From NCBI GenBank assembly GCA_024082115.1, contig JAMRYE010000012.1, forward strand, positions 248,001 to 312,000: 64,000 nucleotides of DNA, given 5' to 3'. This document shows, in pieces, positions 46,198 through 56,035 of this stretch (the first letter of the stretch is position 1; each line of letters opens with the position of its first letter). The position numbers and the translations under genes were made by a program. This DNA is from Rhinocladiella similis (lineage: Eukaryota; Ascomycota; Eurotiomycetes; Chaetothyriales; Herpotrichiellaceae). Under the pieces are notes generated by a model. That model saw only the letters and a list, made by a program, of their open reading frames with translations, had not been told where the DNA came from and searched no databases.

Positions 46198-47543
46198 ATG
46201 CCAGCGGCATCACCTCAAACGGTGCGTTTACCTCTCATTCATTCCTCCCTCTATCGGGACATATAGCCCACACCGCATCTGTCTCCCGTACCTCTGCAAT
46301 GAGACAACTACTTGAACCGCTCATTCATCTTCAACCCTCTGAGGGGGTAGGGGACTTTGTTCAACCCCTCTCCCACCACCATCTCCGTCTCTTCCTCAAA
46401 CCTACACTCCAACAAGGTCCCTAATCTACAATCTAGGTCAAACTGAAATCCACGCTTCGCCTCCTCATCCCACGCCTCCGCAATGCGCAGAAGAAAGACA
46501 CGGCGCTCTCGATCGCTGCACGTCGCGAAATGGCCGAGCTCCTCTCGCAGTCCCGCGAAGCCTCGGCGCGCATCCGCGTCGAGAACATAATCCACACCGA
46601 CATCACGGTCGAGCTGATGGAGATTCTGGAACTGTACGCCGAGCTCCTCCTGGCGCGCGCTGGGCTGCTCGACGTGCGCGACAAGAACGTCAAAGAAGGC
46701 CTACTCGGCAGCACCGCCGCCGCGGGGGACGACGGCAACAGCAACACGGGCCTCGAGGAGGCGGCCGCAAGCATCATATACTCTGCGCCCCGGCTGCCGC
46801 GGGACGTGAGGGAACTGGGGATCGTGCGGAACATGCTCATCGAGCGGTTCGGCAAGGACTTTGCCATCCGCGCCAACGACAACACCGACGGCATCGTCCC
46901 CACCCGGGTGAGCGAGAAGCTCAAGGTCGACCCGCCGAGCGCGAAGCTGGTGCAGGCCTACCTGGAGGAAATCGCCCGGGCGTACGGGGTAGATTGGCCC
47001 CCGAACCGGGACGAGGTGGACGAGCTCGGGAGGGAAGTTGACCTAGAACAACAAGAACAAGAACAACAACAACAACAACAAGACGACGATGATGATGGCG
47101 GCGATGGCGGCGGCGTGGGCGGAGGGATGAAGGAGCCGCCCATACTGGCGGACGGTTCTCCTCTCCAGCAACAGCCCCCTTCGACGCCGCAGAGGCAGCC
47201 ACCGAACAAGATCGACATTGGATCCCTCCAGAGCGCGACGCCGCCTTCGAGTCTGGCGCCCGGAGGTGCAAAGAGTCCTGTCTCCGTGGCGCCGCCGGCA
47301 CCGAGGTCAGACAACCCGAGTCCGAAAGTGAGGTTACCTGGTGGCGGGGAGATAGGAAAGAACAGTGGTATCAGCAGCAGCCATAGCAACAGCAATAGAG
47401 GTAGATCGACGGCGGCATCGTCGTCGACGACGAAAGGAAAGACACCTTCGACAACGGGTGGAGGCGCTCCCACTGGGCCGGTACCGGGCAGAGTTCCTAC
47501 TGTGGATGATCTGGCCAAGAGGTTTCAGGCGTTGAAACGGTGA
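46198..47543 (+). CDS. IST1: Ist1-type ESCRT-III associated protein
   Basis: Regulator of Vps4 and ESCRT-III in multivesicular-body sorting. Exon 1 is only 24 nt (46198-46221, MPAASPQT) and is joined in phase 0 across a 215-nt intron to 46437-47543, giving 376 residues. The Ist1 core fills residues about 9-170: VKLKSTLRLLIPRLRNAQKKDTAL, ARREMAELL, ARIRVENIIHTDITVELMEILELYAELLLAR, SIIYSAPRL, VRELGIVRNMLIERFG and VPTRVSEKLKVDPPSAKLVQAYLEEIARAYGV. A 30-residue region rich in acids with a poly-Gln/poly-Asp run follows (residues 190-210), and then a Pro/Ser-rich tail. The last 14 residues (VPTVDDLAKRFQALK) look like a MIM-type helix that would bind the Vps4 MIT domain. The coding part is GC-rich compared with neighbours. 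Confidence 0.93.
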
Positions 47544-48390
47544 TGAATACAGTACGGGATTATTTCGTTTTTGATATTGCTATGACTATTTGGTATGATG
47601 AAGAATTATGAACACGGACACGGACACATACACCAACACGAAGACGAGCATCCCTGACCTAACAGAGCGAGTAAACCTTGATGCAACTCGTTCCACGACT
47701 CGTAAATGATGGATTCTCTCAAGATGCTCGCACCGTGAATGGTGCACGTTTTTGTCGTCCTGGTCAGAAACTACTTTATGTACGTGTGGCCATGATTCCT
47801 CGACCTCAGGATCTCGGGTAATTGAAGATGCCGCGGTGATAATGGTGGTGGTGGGAATAGTAGTTCCCGCCGTGCTCCATGCTTTCGTTTCTCTTCCTGG
47901 CAGACCGCCACAGTATCTTTCATTGTGAGCAAGGTCGCTGCACCACTTTCCTTAGACACCGTGGTGTGTCCGGTGAACTTCATCTGTAGAAAACCTGGTG
48001 GTGACACAATGGACCACCCGAGTGGCCCAGCATGCATGACACTGTGGGATATCGGCATGACACTCTCCTTCGTCAGCCGACAAGTCAGCCGTGGTCCCTC
48101 TATTTCGAATCGTCCTGATACCGACACCTCCCACCGGTCGTATCCTAGACCAGGTTGTTTGGTATCAACGTCTCATGTCATGTCAGGGCTCTGGTAGTTC
48201 GGACGTATAATGTTCGTTGTCAAGGTGGGGATCCGAACGTGACTGCTTCTCGTGGTCGTAAAAGTAATATCTGAGTTGTCTAGAGCCCGCGAGTAGAGTG
48301 CTGTGCTGTGCTGTGCTGTGCTGTACATGGAGGGGGCGCCCTGATCTTCAGTAACCCCAGCTGTACATGTTATGTTCCTCGCTCTGACTC
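47544..48390. other. Intergenic with CTGTG repeat
   Basis: Between the 3' ends of IST1 and APS2. Contains a CTGTG pentamer repeat at 48301-48322. No gene seen. Confidence 0.6.
48301..48325. repeat. CTGTG pentanucleotide repeat
   Basis: Four exact CTGTG units followed by CTGTA, about 70 nt beyond the APS2 stop codon. Confidence 0.85.
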
Positions 48391-49004
48391 TCACTCCAAC
48401 TTGTCCAAATGTTCCAACCTCGTCAACACGACCTGCTTACTCGTCTCTTCGATCTCGCCTGCCAAAAAGACCTCATCGAGGATAGCGTAGACCTTGTAGA
48501 AGTTGAACACGAGGTCCAACTCGCACACGTTCCCGAAGAACTGGTCCAGCACTTCGACGAAGAAATGGATCGCCTCGAGATACGCCAGCTCGTTGTCGTT
48601 GGCGTCGACGCACACGCAGAAGAACAGGCCCGCGTATCGTCGGTACACGATCTTGGTGGACGACAGGTTCTGTCGGACGAGGGGCTGGCTGTGGTGCGCC
48701 GACGACGAGGTGCTGGGGGCGCTGCGGAATTCGACAAAGTTGGACTGGTACTTTTGATCGCGAGGGGCAATGAGTCGATGGACCTGTGGATTTTCAAAAC
48801 ACCGAGGGGTTTGTTCATCAGCCTCGTGGTGCTTTGCCACAAAAAAAAAAATAGAACAACCGTATGAAGATGGGGGAAAAGGGAGTAACTGCTGCATACC
48901 TCGCCTTTCAACTTGACTTTCTCTTCGTCCGTGTACGGCGCGTACCATTTCGCAAGTCGAGTCTTGCCTTGACGATTCTGAACCAGGATGAATGAGAGGA
49001 CCAT
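48391..49004 (-). CDS. APS2: AP-2 clathrin adaptor sigma subunit with an insertion
   Basis: Small sigma subunit of the AP-2 adaptor of clathrin-mediated endocytosis. Exons are 49004-48900 (35 codons, from MVLSFILVQNRQGKTRLAKW to KGE) and 48783-48391. The total is 165 residues; sigma-2 is normally about 142-145. All conserved blocks are present: YAPYTDEEK, VHRLIAPRDQKYQSNFVEF, TKIVYRRYAGLFFCVCVD, NELAYLEAIHFFVEVLDQFF, VCELDLVFNFYKVYAILDEVFLAG and EETSKQVVLTRLEHLDKLE. The extra length is a Ser/Gln-rich insert of about 21 residues (APSTSSSAHHSQPLVRQN plus flanks) between FVEF and TKIVY. No GT-AG pair can remove it. A GGGTCAA tandem repeat lies 35 nt upstream of the ATG. Confidence 0.93.
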
Positions 49005-49038
49005 GGTGACTACAACGACGACGACGAACTGTACTCTT

Positions 49039-49073
49039 GGGTTCAGGGTCAAGGGTCAAGGGTCAAGGGTCAA
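49039..49073. repeat. GGGTCAA heptamer tandem repeat
   Basis: One GGGTTCA and four exact GGGTCAA units in a row, just upstream of the AP-2 sigma start codon (49004). Confidence 0.9.
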
Positions 49074-49175
49074 TACCAACGGTGGCTTGTGTCGAGCGTC
49101 GTGCGTTGTGCAAGGGTTCAGTACGTTGATCCGGAGAAAGGAAGACTATGAAGTCGTGGTACAGTACCTAGTATG

Positions 49176-49191
49176 TACGGAGTACGGAGTA
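49176..49191. repeat. Two overlapping TACGGAGTA copies
   Basis: Densest site of a 9-mer found throughout the non-coding DNA. Exact copies on either strand start at 4837, 13519, 15098, 15503, 19879, 24261, 28501, 39826, 49176, 49183, 49516, 53131 and 60222. Twelve are intergenic and one is intronic. Confidence 0.85.
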
Positions 49192-49643
49192 ACATTATAA
49201 TTCCCGCCGAGGGTGAGCATCAAGATCGTCTGAGAAGCCAGGGTCCCGTCGACTCCGCAGGTGCGCCCGCTACCTATACACAAGTTAGAAACAAACATGT
49301 CCAGTGTTTATTTACCCTCACATGCTCGCTGTACGGATACATGAGGTACTGCTGACATTTTCTGACATTTCCTTCTTCAGAAACCTTTTAGGATACACCT
49401 GGGTCAACATTCTAAACCTGCCTGCGATCTGTATGTATGTATAGACTGCACTACATGGGGATATAGTTCATGACCAAGCGCCTGCGCAAATGCAATTGCT
49501 ACCACTTTGTTACGGTACGGAGTAAGAAAAGACTCCCACCTCCCTCGACCCTATTCGAAATCTTCAAGCCTTTGTCCGTGTGAAGAAAATGGAATGTCTG
49601 CTTGCTTTGTGTAAAAGTTCCCGACGTAGAGGCACGCCGCCCA

Positions 49644-50633
49644 TCAACCAAACATCTGGTTCATGGCCTTGTGCGCCAATTCCACGCCCACAAAAGTCGC
49701 CGCGTTGGCTGGCACCGCTCTGGCCAACGCAGGTCCGAATCCTGGGAAGAAAGCCTTGATGCCTCCGCTCCTGTACACACCTGAAATGACACCACCTATC
49801 GTCGGTCGTCCTTCTGCCGTCTGTATTCTGGATTTGATGGTGTCGACGGGGAACACGGGAATCCACATGGCCACACCTGCCGCACCGCCCGCAGTCATGA
49901 CGGCCGGCAGACTGAGCTCTCCGGTCGCATTTCCATTCTCGTCCTTGGGACTCAAACTGCGCTTGACGTACTCGTACACTGCAAAGTAAGCTGCGGAGCC
50001 GGGTCCGTCGCGGGCGAGGGTCATGGCACTGCCCCGAAAGACGGAGCGTATGCCGCCCTCCTTGTACAGCTGTCTCACGACATCGACGCCTCCGCTGTAC
50101 TTTGGCTTCTCGCCGGGCGCGAGCTGCTTCTGGCCCTGGATCTGCAAAAGCACCTTGACCCGCTCGAACGGCGCGGTGATCAAAGTCATGGGGATGGCGG
50201 AGAAGAAGCCCGCCGCCGACACCTGCGCGATGCTGTATTGCGGAGTGTTGTTGACGACGGGTACCGTGGAGAATGTGTCGACCAGCCTCTTGCCCATGTC
50301 GTAGCCCCAGAAACTGACTGCGAACATGGGCGTGACGCCCACCAAAGGCGCCGACACACCGGCGTAGAGACCTCGTGCGAGACCCTCGCGGGCGATCGTC
50401 TTCCTGACCACGTCCATCGCTCCACTGTACACCCCTTTTTCGGCCGTTTGTAGGCGCACCTTGACCAGGTCGAAGGGATGGCCTACGATCACGGCGCAGA
50501 TACCTCCGACACCACCCGCGGCGAGAGACCTCAGGCCTGACGCGGCACCCTTTGCTTTCTCCTTGACCTCCTCTTTCAGCTCTTCTTTCGTCGGTAGCTC
50601 GTCCACCGACGTGGGTATCGTTGTAGGCGCCAT
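49644..50633 (-). CDS. CRC1: Mitochondrial carnitine/acylcarnitine carrier
   Basis: Inner-membrane antiporter that brings acetyl- and acylcarnitine into mitochondria in exchange for carnitine (yeast Crc1, Aspergillus AcuH), needed for growth on fatty acids and acetate. One exon, 329 residues from the ATG at 50633. An upstream in-frame ATG at 50687 would add 18 residues, but MAPTTIPTSVDELP matches the usual start and length. Three mitochondrial-carrier repeats show PFDLVKVRLQ (near 60), PFERVKVLLQIQG (near 170) and PVDTIKSRIQ (near 270), each with the acidic/basic signature. The mid-repeat RGLYAGVSAPLVGVTP and the FRGSAMTLARDGPGSAAYFAVYE block are those of the carnitine subfamily. An acidic/basic helix precedes the first span. 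A CCGAGG element lies about 475 bp upstream. Confidence 0.94.
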   Translation of the reverse strand: MAPTTIPTSVDELPTKEELKEEVKEKAKGAASGLRSLAAGGVGGICAVIVGHPFDLVKVRLQTAEKGVYSGAMDVVRKTIAREGLARGLYAGVSAPLVGVTPMFAVSFWGYDMGKRLVDTFSTVPVVNNTPQYSIAQVSAAGFFSAIPMTLITAPFERVKVLLQIQGQKQLAPGEKPKYSGGVDVVRQLYKEGGIRSVFRGSAMTLARDGPGSAAYFAVYEYVKRSLSPKDENGNATGELSLPAVMTAGGAAGVAMWIPVFPVDTIKSRIQTAEGRPTIGGVISGVYRSGGIKAFFPGFGPALARAVPANAATFVGVELAHKAMNQMFG

Positions 50634-51485
50634 TGTATGCAAGGTAGTGGACTTAGGGAGGTGAAATGGAAAGCGAGCCGAGCTCAAGAAAGCAATGCTA
50701 TGACCACTGTGCTTCTCGTTCTATAGTTCTGAGCCTTTGAACAAACTGTGCCAACTCCAGCGGCGCAAGGCTCAACGGACAGATGGACAAAGAAGGAGTG
50801 ATCACCAGGCCGCCGAGAAGCTCCAAGAGGAGGGGCAGTTGCTAGACGCGTGCTGTGGTTGGGAGAGAGGGACCTCGTTTAGCGACTTGATATCATGGTT
50901 CGAGCAAGGTCAAGAGATGGGGGTCTTATCAGGCGGTTTGAGAAGAAAACACAAGACTCGTACAGTGTGTGCCGCCCAGAAAGATTTTCTATTTTACTTG
51001 GAGAGACAACCACACCAGTGACGGCAACATGCATCTACCCAAAGGTCTCCAGATGGCCGAATTGACCGTGTGTGACTTTCCCCCTTGGAGCACGAGAATA
51101 GTGACAGCCGAGGCTCGGAGTTGCTTGGCCGTGCGGTAGACGCAGCACATGGGGGACCTGGAGACTCCGGCCAGTTTTCGCACCAACGGACCAGGCTCGG
51201 AGCCAGTCCACCGGAGGCAAAAAGTGTCTGGCAATACTTCTTCCACCGCGCCGGCAACAGTTCGGTCACGCGTAGATGATTTGGGCAGACAAAGCCATGT
51301 TTAGTCAGTGGATGTGTGTATATCAATGTTGTACGCTTTTAAAAACATTCCCTATTGTCCCGCCTCCACCTGACGCCGATATTGTCGCGATGTACTCTTG
51401 AGGAGTGTAATGTACAATGACCAGAGATTGTCCAACAGTCAGCAGGCGAGTATGACTGCGGCTCGGGAACAGTATAAACCTGTGC
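50634..51485. promoter_or_regulatory. CRC1 upstream region
   Basis: Upstream DNA of CRC1 and 3' side of the membrane-protein gene. Position 51108-51113 reads CCGAGG inside an imperfect palindrome CCGAGGCTCGG, the kind of element bound by FarA/CTF1-type factors. No gene seen. Confidence 0.45.
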
Positions 51486-52711
51486 CTACTGGCGCCGAGC
51501 AGCACCATGCATCGCCTTCATCATCTCTCCTAGCTTGTCACCAAATAAGATGTGCGCTTCGGCAACAAGGACCATGGTGAAGAACAGCCAGAAGGCCATA
51601 ACTATCACCGCCACTTTAACAATGAGTTTGACCAAACGGACCCGGCTGGCCCAGGCAAAGCTTCTCCATGCCTCCACAAGACCAATCTTGCCTTGACCGC
51701 CGAGGATGGTGGGCGTGGTTTTGCCACCGAAGGTTCTGTCGAATGGGACAATTGTTTCGTCTTCCTCTGGCAGCATTGATGCAGCTACTCTGACCATGGT
51801 CACGCTGGCGGGGATCTGAAGAAGAACGAACAGAAGGACGGTCAGGAACATGCCCATGACGCCCTGTGCCCCCACCGCGTAGAGATCTTTCTTATCGGGC
51901 GTGTAGTCTGGGTTGTTCATGTGCTTAAGAGAGCCAAAACTGCCGCAAACCAGCATAGGCAAGATTGCCACCACCTGGTTGGCAGTGGCCCACAGAGCAA
52001 CAGCCGGCGCAATCTTTGGCCAGGTCTTGACTGATGGGATTCTTTGAAACCACCGTTTTGGGTTGGGCTCTGAAATGACAATGTGTATCCAGGCCATATG
52101 CAAAGTTGACAGCATCGTCTCGACAACAATGGCGGCGAAAGCAACTCCGAGTCGATTGCCGAATGCAGCTCCGAGGGTAGAAACAAAGGTGCCGCTAAGG
52201 ATGTTCCAGACGATGAACATCGACAGACCACGGAATCGAGACCAGTAACCAGCTCGGACTCGCAGGTGAAGCATCGTTGCACGGATGGACGCCGTTACGG
52301 GTTTGTTGCGGACCAGGAGCATGTCACCATCTTCCTCCGCATCTGTGGTTTTAGGAGCCGGGGCCTCAGAGTAGGCTGGAGGGTTGGTTGGCTCGATAGT
52401 ATCGACCGGGACGTACGCTTCGGTCTCGGGAGATTCGATCATGCAAAGGGTTGGGAGAAGGTGAGCATAGGTGTAGACGATCTAGGTAGAATGAGTATTA
52501 GACTTCTCGGACACAGCATACTGCTTCTTACCGTGAACATGATGAGGAGAACGGAAAAGGCACTGAGAAAGAACACGAGGCCAGGAATGGGAGGGACTCG
52601 AGGTGAATTGCCATCGTCAGGCTGGCCATGGTCTGAGGCAGCCATCATCCCATGCATACCTCCATGGGCAGCCATCATGCCACGACGGACAAAGTGCGAT
52701 GTGAGAGTCAT
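51486..52711 (-). CDS. Six-span membrane protein, function unknown
   Basis: Exons are 52711-52532 and 52481-51486, joined in phase 0, 391 residues. I do not recognise a characterised family. Hydrophobic segments, in order: PGLVFFLSAFSVLLIMFTIVYTYA (split by the intron, near 45-65), FRGLSMFIVWNILSGTFVSTLG, VAFAAIVVETMLSTLHMAWIHIV, PAVALWATANQVVAILPMLVCG, GVMGMFLTVLLFVLLQIPASVTM and LIVKVAVIVMAFWLFFTMVLVA. A hydrophilic loop after the first span is Pro/Glu/Thr-rich (YVPVDTIEPTNPPAYSEAP), with a PPAY sequence that could serve as a WW-domain or arrestin-adaptor site. The N terminus is Met/His-rich (MMAAHGGMHGMMAASDH), hinting at metal contact but not proof. The start at 52711 is the first ATG; the frame is open at TTG further out. 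Confidence 0.8.
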
Positions 52712-53629
52712 TGGAGTGGTGTAGAGTTGATTGACTAGTTTGGATGTCAATGGGAAGAATAGCTACAAAGGAACGAGGTTGCAGAAGGAAGAGAAGGTGA
52801 GATGCGATGTCTTTATGATGGAAGTGCAGGCAACGCTCAATCGAGTGACGACCGGCTTCCGGCTCGAATGATGGCGGGCTGGGGCCTTGATGAAGAAGTC
52901 CCCAGTAGGGGGCAGCGTGTACTGTATGTAGGGATCCGGATACTCGGACTCGCACCTAAATGGATGGCCAGCATTACGTGTTTCACAGGGACCAAGCGCC
53001 CTGGAGGGTGTCGCCAATAGGCATCCCAGCTCTTCCGCTAGCCTCATGCTGTTTCGAGACTGCGCCTCCGTCCTTGGTCTAAGCCCTGACCGAGAATCCC
53101 ATGGAGCGTACGGACCAGAACTAACCAGAGTACGGAGTACTCGTATTCATACGAAGTACAAAGCATCAAGATCTCTACGATTCCCGTCCTGTTGTTCTAA
53201 CCTCTGCAGAACACAGTCAAAAGGTCAAGACTGTGTATGGCTGATGTTAACCCCTGGATCCAAGACTGCTACTCCTCATGAATATTACGCTGTTCACAGA
53301 CTCAAAGGATCAATCTTAGCCTTGGACCCCCCTTGGCCCCTCCATGTGTCACAGGCCTGTTGTGCTTACGAGTACAACAGGCCATGGTTTGATATGCCCA
53401 TGTTCAACCCTGCTGTCGCAAGGTCGAGCGCTTACAGAATGCGGATGCTATTCCTACTAAAGAGCGACTAAGTTAAAAAGCGACTGGCAATTAGCTGGCA
53501 GGCAAGGAGGAATTCAACTAGTCCCTCTACATATTGTACTTCTTCGAGCGGTTCAAAGGCTGTTCGACTAATAGCCTTTCTATTTTTGAAGGAAACTGAA
53601 TACACCTAAACGACAACACACTCTATGAA
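52712..53629. other. Intergenic, no gene seen
   Basis: One TACGGAGTA at 53131-53139. Upstream DNA of the membrane-protein gene and 3' DNA of the phosphatase-like gene. Confidence 0.55.
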
Positions 53630-55148
53630 TTAGCCGACGAAGCTCCCATTTCCGCCATTCTGGTAAAATGTCACCGTATCCGTCGAGTTCTTATAATCAG
53701 AGCTGGCATGGCACGCCGCCGAGTAGCCCTGAAACATTGCGGCGCGGTCAGCCAGCCAGTCTGACAAGCCTTCCGAGCTGCAGCTTTCGTTGGGACCATC
53801 ATTACACCCGGGCAAAGTCTGTGGAGAGTCGTTCACAAGCACACGATAATACGGCGAACTGCCCCCATCACCATACGTGCTCGCTCTCGCCGAGCAGTTC
53901 ATCCGCTCGATAGCAACATTGGTCAAGAATGGCAGAATGTAAGACGACACCCAAGCTCGATTGTAGTTGATGCGATCAAGGGGCATGCTGTTGTTCGGAT
54001 TACCTCCAACGAACTCGGTATTGTTGAAGAGACCCAATGCGACGAGAACCGTTGGAGGGAATTCCCGGTGAGTGAAGCTGACATATAGATCCTGGGAGCT
54101 GGACGGACCATCAGAGCCGAGGAGGTTCATGGTTGCATTTACCCATGGGAATCCAATGTATCCACTAATGGGCTGTCCATAACCCGTATTGTAAAAGCTG
54201 CAAATGATCAGAACAACTATCGGCCGTGCGAGACAAGATCCAAGAGCGAGGAGCGACTTACTACATGATATCGTTGGTATATTCGAAGCTGAGCCAGGCG
54301 TCCGGTGGGAAAAGGTCGAGCGAACAGAATGGAGATGACCCCCGAATGACGGTCTCATAGCCACACAATTCCATCATTCCTACCATGTCGTTGGCGGTAA
54401 AATTGAAACTCGAAAAGACATGGTTCAAGCGAGAGAGGTATGGCTTAGTCCACTTGGACAGATATTGCTGGGATTGTTTGCTTCCGGCCGAGGAGGAGTA
54501 CACAGGGCAACTATCGTAGGGTGTGAGAGTATTTGCTCCTCCCTCTTCACTCTCATATATCTGTACCAATGACATATTGTTGTCGGCAGTTTCGTAGCCA
54601 CGAATAAAGGATTCAGCAGAGATGACGGTGCGCTCGGCGGTCGAGGCCCACACATTGCGAGTCGGTCTGAAGTTCGGGTATCGAAAAGATACCTCTACAC
54701 CCAACTGCGCGGCTTCCAGCTTGCCGACTCTTGTGACATGTTCCTGTTCCGCGAACGACGGGGGTGCCCACATCGAAAGAAAGGCCAGGGAAGGGAGGTT
54801 GCCCCAGTTGATGTTTGTATGGTTTTTCAGCTTGGAAATCAAGGGCTCCATATACGTCTCGTAGTCGTAGTCATTCCTAATGCTGGCTCAGTACCGGCGA
54901 GGATCTGGAAGGACTCCAACTTACGCATTAATGGCGGCATGCCGGACAAGATAGGCAGCCTTTGTGACGGTACAGCCATCTGGAGGACTGGGATTTCGAG
55001 GAGGATCGTTTGGCTCAAAGTATGGAGCAATGCCAGCCAAGTGTTCTAGAGGATTGAAGTTGTAAGTATCGTACAGCGAGGGTGAACCTGCGATTACTGA
55101 GAGGGACAGGCCTAGTAAGAGAACGAGGACAGACTGTGTGAGTTTCAT
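53630..55148 (-). CDS. Secreted histidine-phosphatase-fold protein with altered catalytic motif
   Basis: Member of the histidine phosphatase superfamily, acid phosphatase/phytase branch. Exons are 55148-54925, 54876-54262 and 54197-53630; the frame closes at 468 residues. The signal peptide is MKLTQSVLVLLLGLSLSVIAGS. The phosphatase loop reads LVRHAAINAND near 68-78 where the family has RHGxRxP; Arg and His are kept, but Gly, the second Arg and Pro are not. The C-terminal proton-donor site is FTHRE near 323, where many members have HD. Other family features: RNVWASTAERTVISAESFIRGY near 167-188 (the helix after the conserved Arg), FCSLDLFPPDAWLSFEY near 255, and many N-glycosylation sequons and Cys. 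Such degenerate forms are known in fungi without an assigned reaction, so activity is uncertain. Confidence 0.85.
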
Positions 55149-56035
55149 GGCAGCGGACGTAGAGATGTTCTTCGAGCGACGGAGAGTGTAATACAGCTCC
55201 AGGCCACCCTACCGTTTCTTATTGAGCTTGGACAGAGCCATCACCTGGGATTTCAGGTAGCAAAGGCTCGATGTCATCATCACTTGGAACCAAGTTTTGG
55301 ACAAGGCGGGCATTTAGGTAAAGTAACTCGCTCGATATGGAGTCTGGAGAACAATGCACGTACAAGTAGTTGGGACGATCGACAGCGCATCTTGCTTGAG
55401 TCTAGTTAAAGCCACTGGTGCCATCCAAGCCCATCAAGCATCGACCAAGCGTTCACTGGACCGAGTCTAGGGATTTGCTAGGCGAACGTCACTGCCGTAG
55501 AGCGCCCAAAGTGGGAATCATCCAGGAACCGCACAGCCCAAAGTGGTCACTTACATCATCTCACGCCTCGAGGTCAGCTTTGCCGTTACCTATTGCTCTC
55601 TACATACTTCACATACTCCTCACACTTCACCTTCTGTACTCTGTACTTCACTGCCTTCACAACAAAACAGCAAGCAACCCAAAAAAAAACCTGTCGGAGA
55701 TTTTTTGCGGTTTGGAGATTCGAAGCCCCGACCCAGCAGCCGACGCTTCATAATACTTATCCCGACTATGACCATTCGTATCCCCTTTGTAGGTAGTATA
55801 CTCAGTAGTCATGGAAACCTGCTGAAGACTCCCAGTTCAATCCACTAAGCAGCTTGGTTTCCAAGGATAAGCCCACCTCCAAACCATTTAGAACAAAGTC
55901 GCAATTCGACGCGGTGAGTCTTACTAGTGGCCATCAGGACGAGGCTTTGTTGGAGGAAATTTCACTGTTAGAAATACATATAGGTTATAAGTAATGAGTT
56001 CTTCACTTGATACCTAAGTGGGGCTCGCTATATCC
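55149..56035. other. Intergenic, no gene seen
   Basis: Promoter side of the phosphatase-like gene and 3' side of the regulator. A poly-A tract lies near 55680. No gene seen. Confidence 0.6.

Larger units (their letters stand above)
49005..49643. other. Promoter of APS2 with repeats
   Basis: Contains the GGGTCAA repeat, two overlapping TACGGAGTA copies at 49176-49191 and a third at 49516-49524. No gene seen. Confidence 0.65.

Noticed and set aside
46958..47518. Pro/Ser/Cys-rich frame on the minus strand
   Set aside because: Antisense shadow of the low-complexity part of IST1.
48221..48250. tRNA T-arm-like sequence GGGGATCCGAAC
   Set aside because: No matching D arm, anticodon arm or acceptor stem around it.
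48640..48720. A GC-AG intron to remove the AP-2 sigma insert
   Set aside because: The possible GC donor (GCCCCC) does not fit the GCAAGT form such introns need, and the segment is an intact reading frame.
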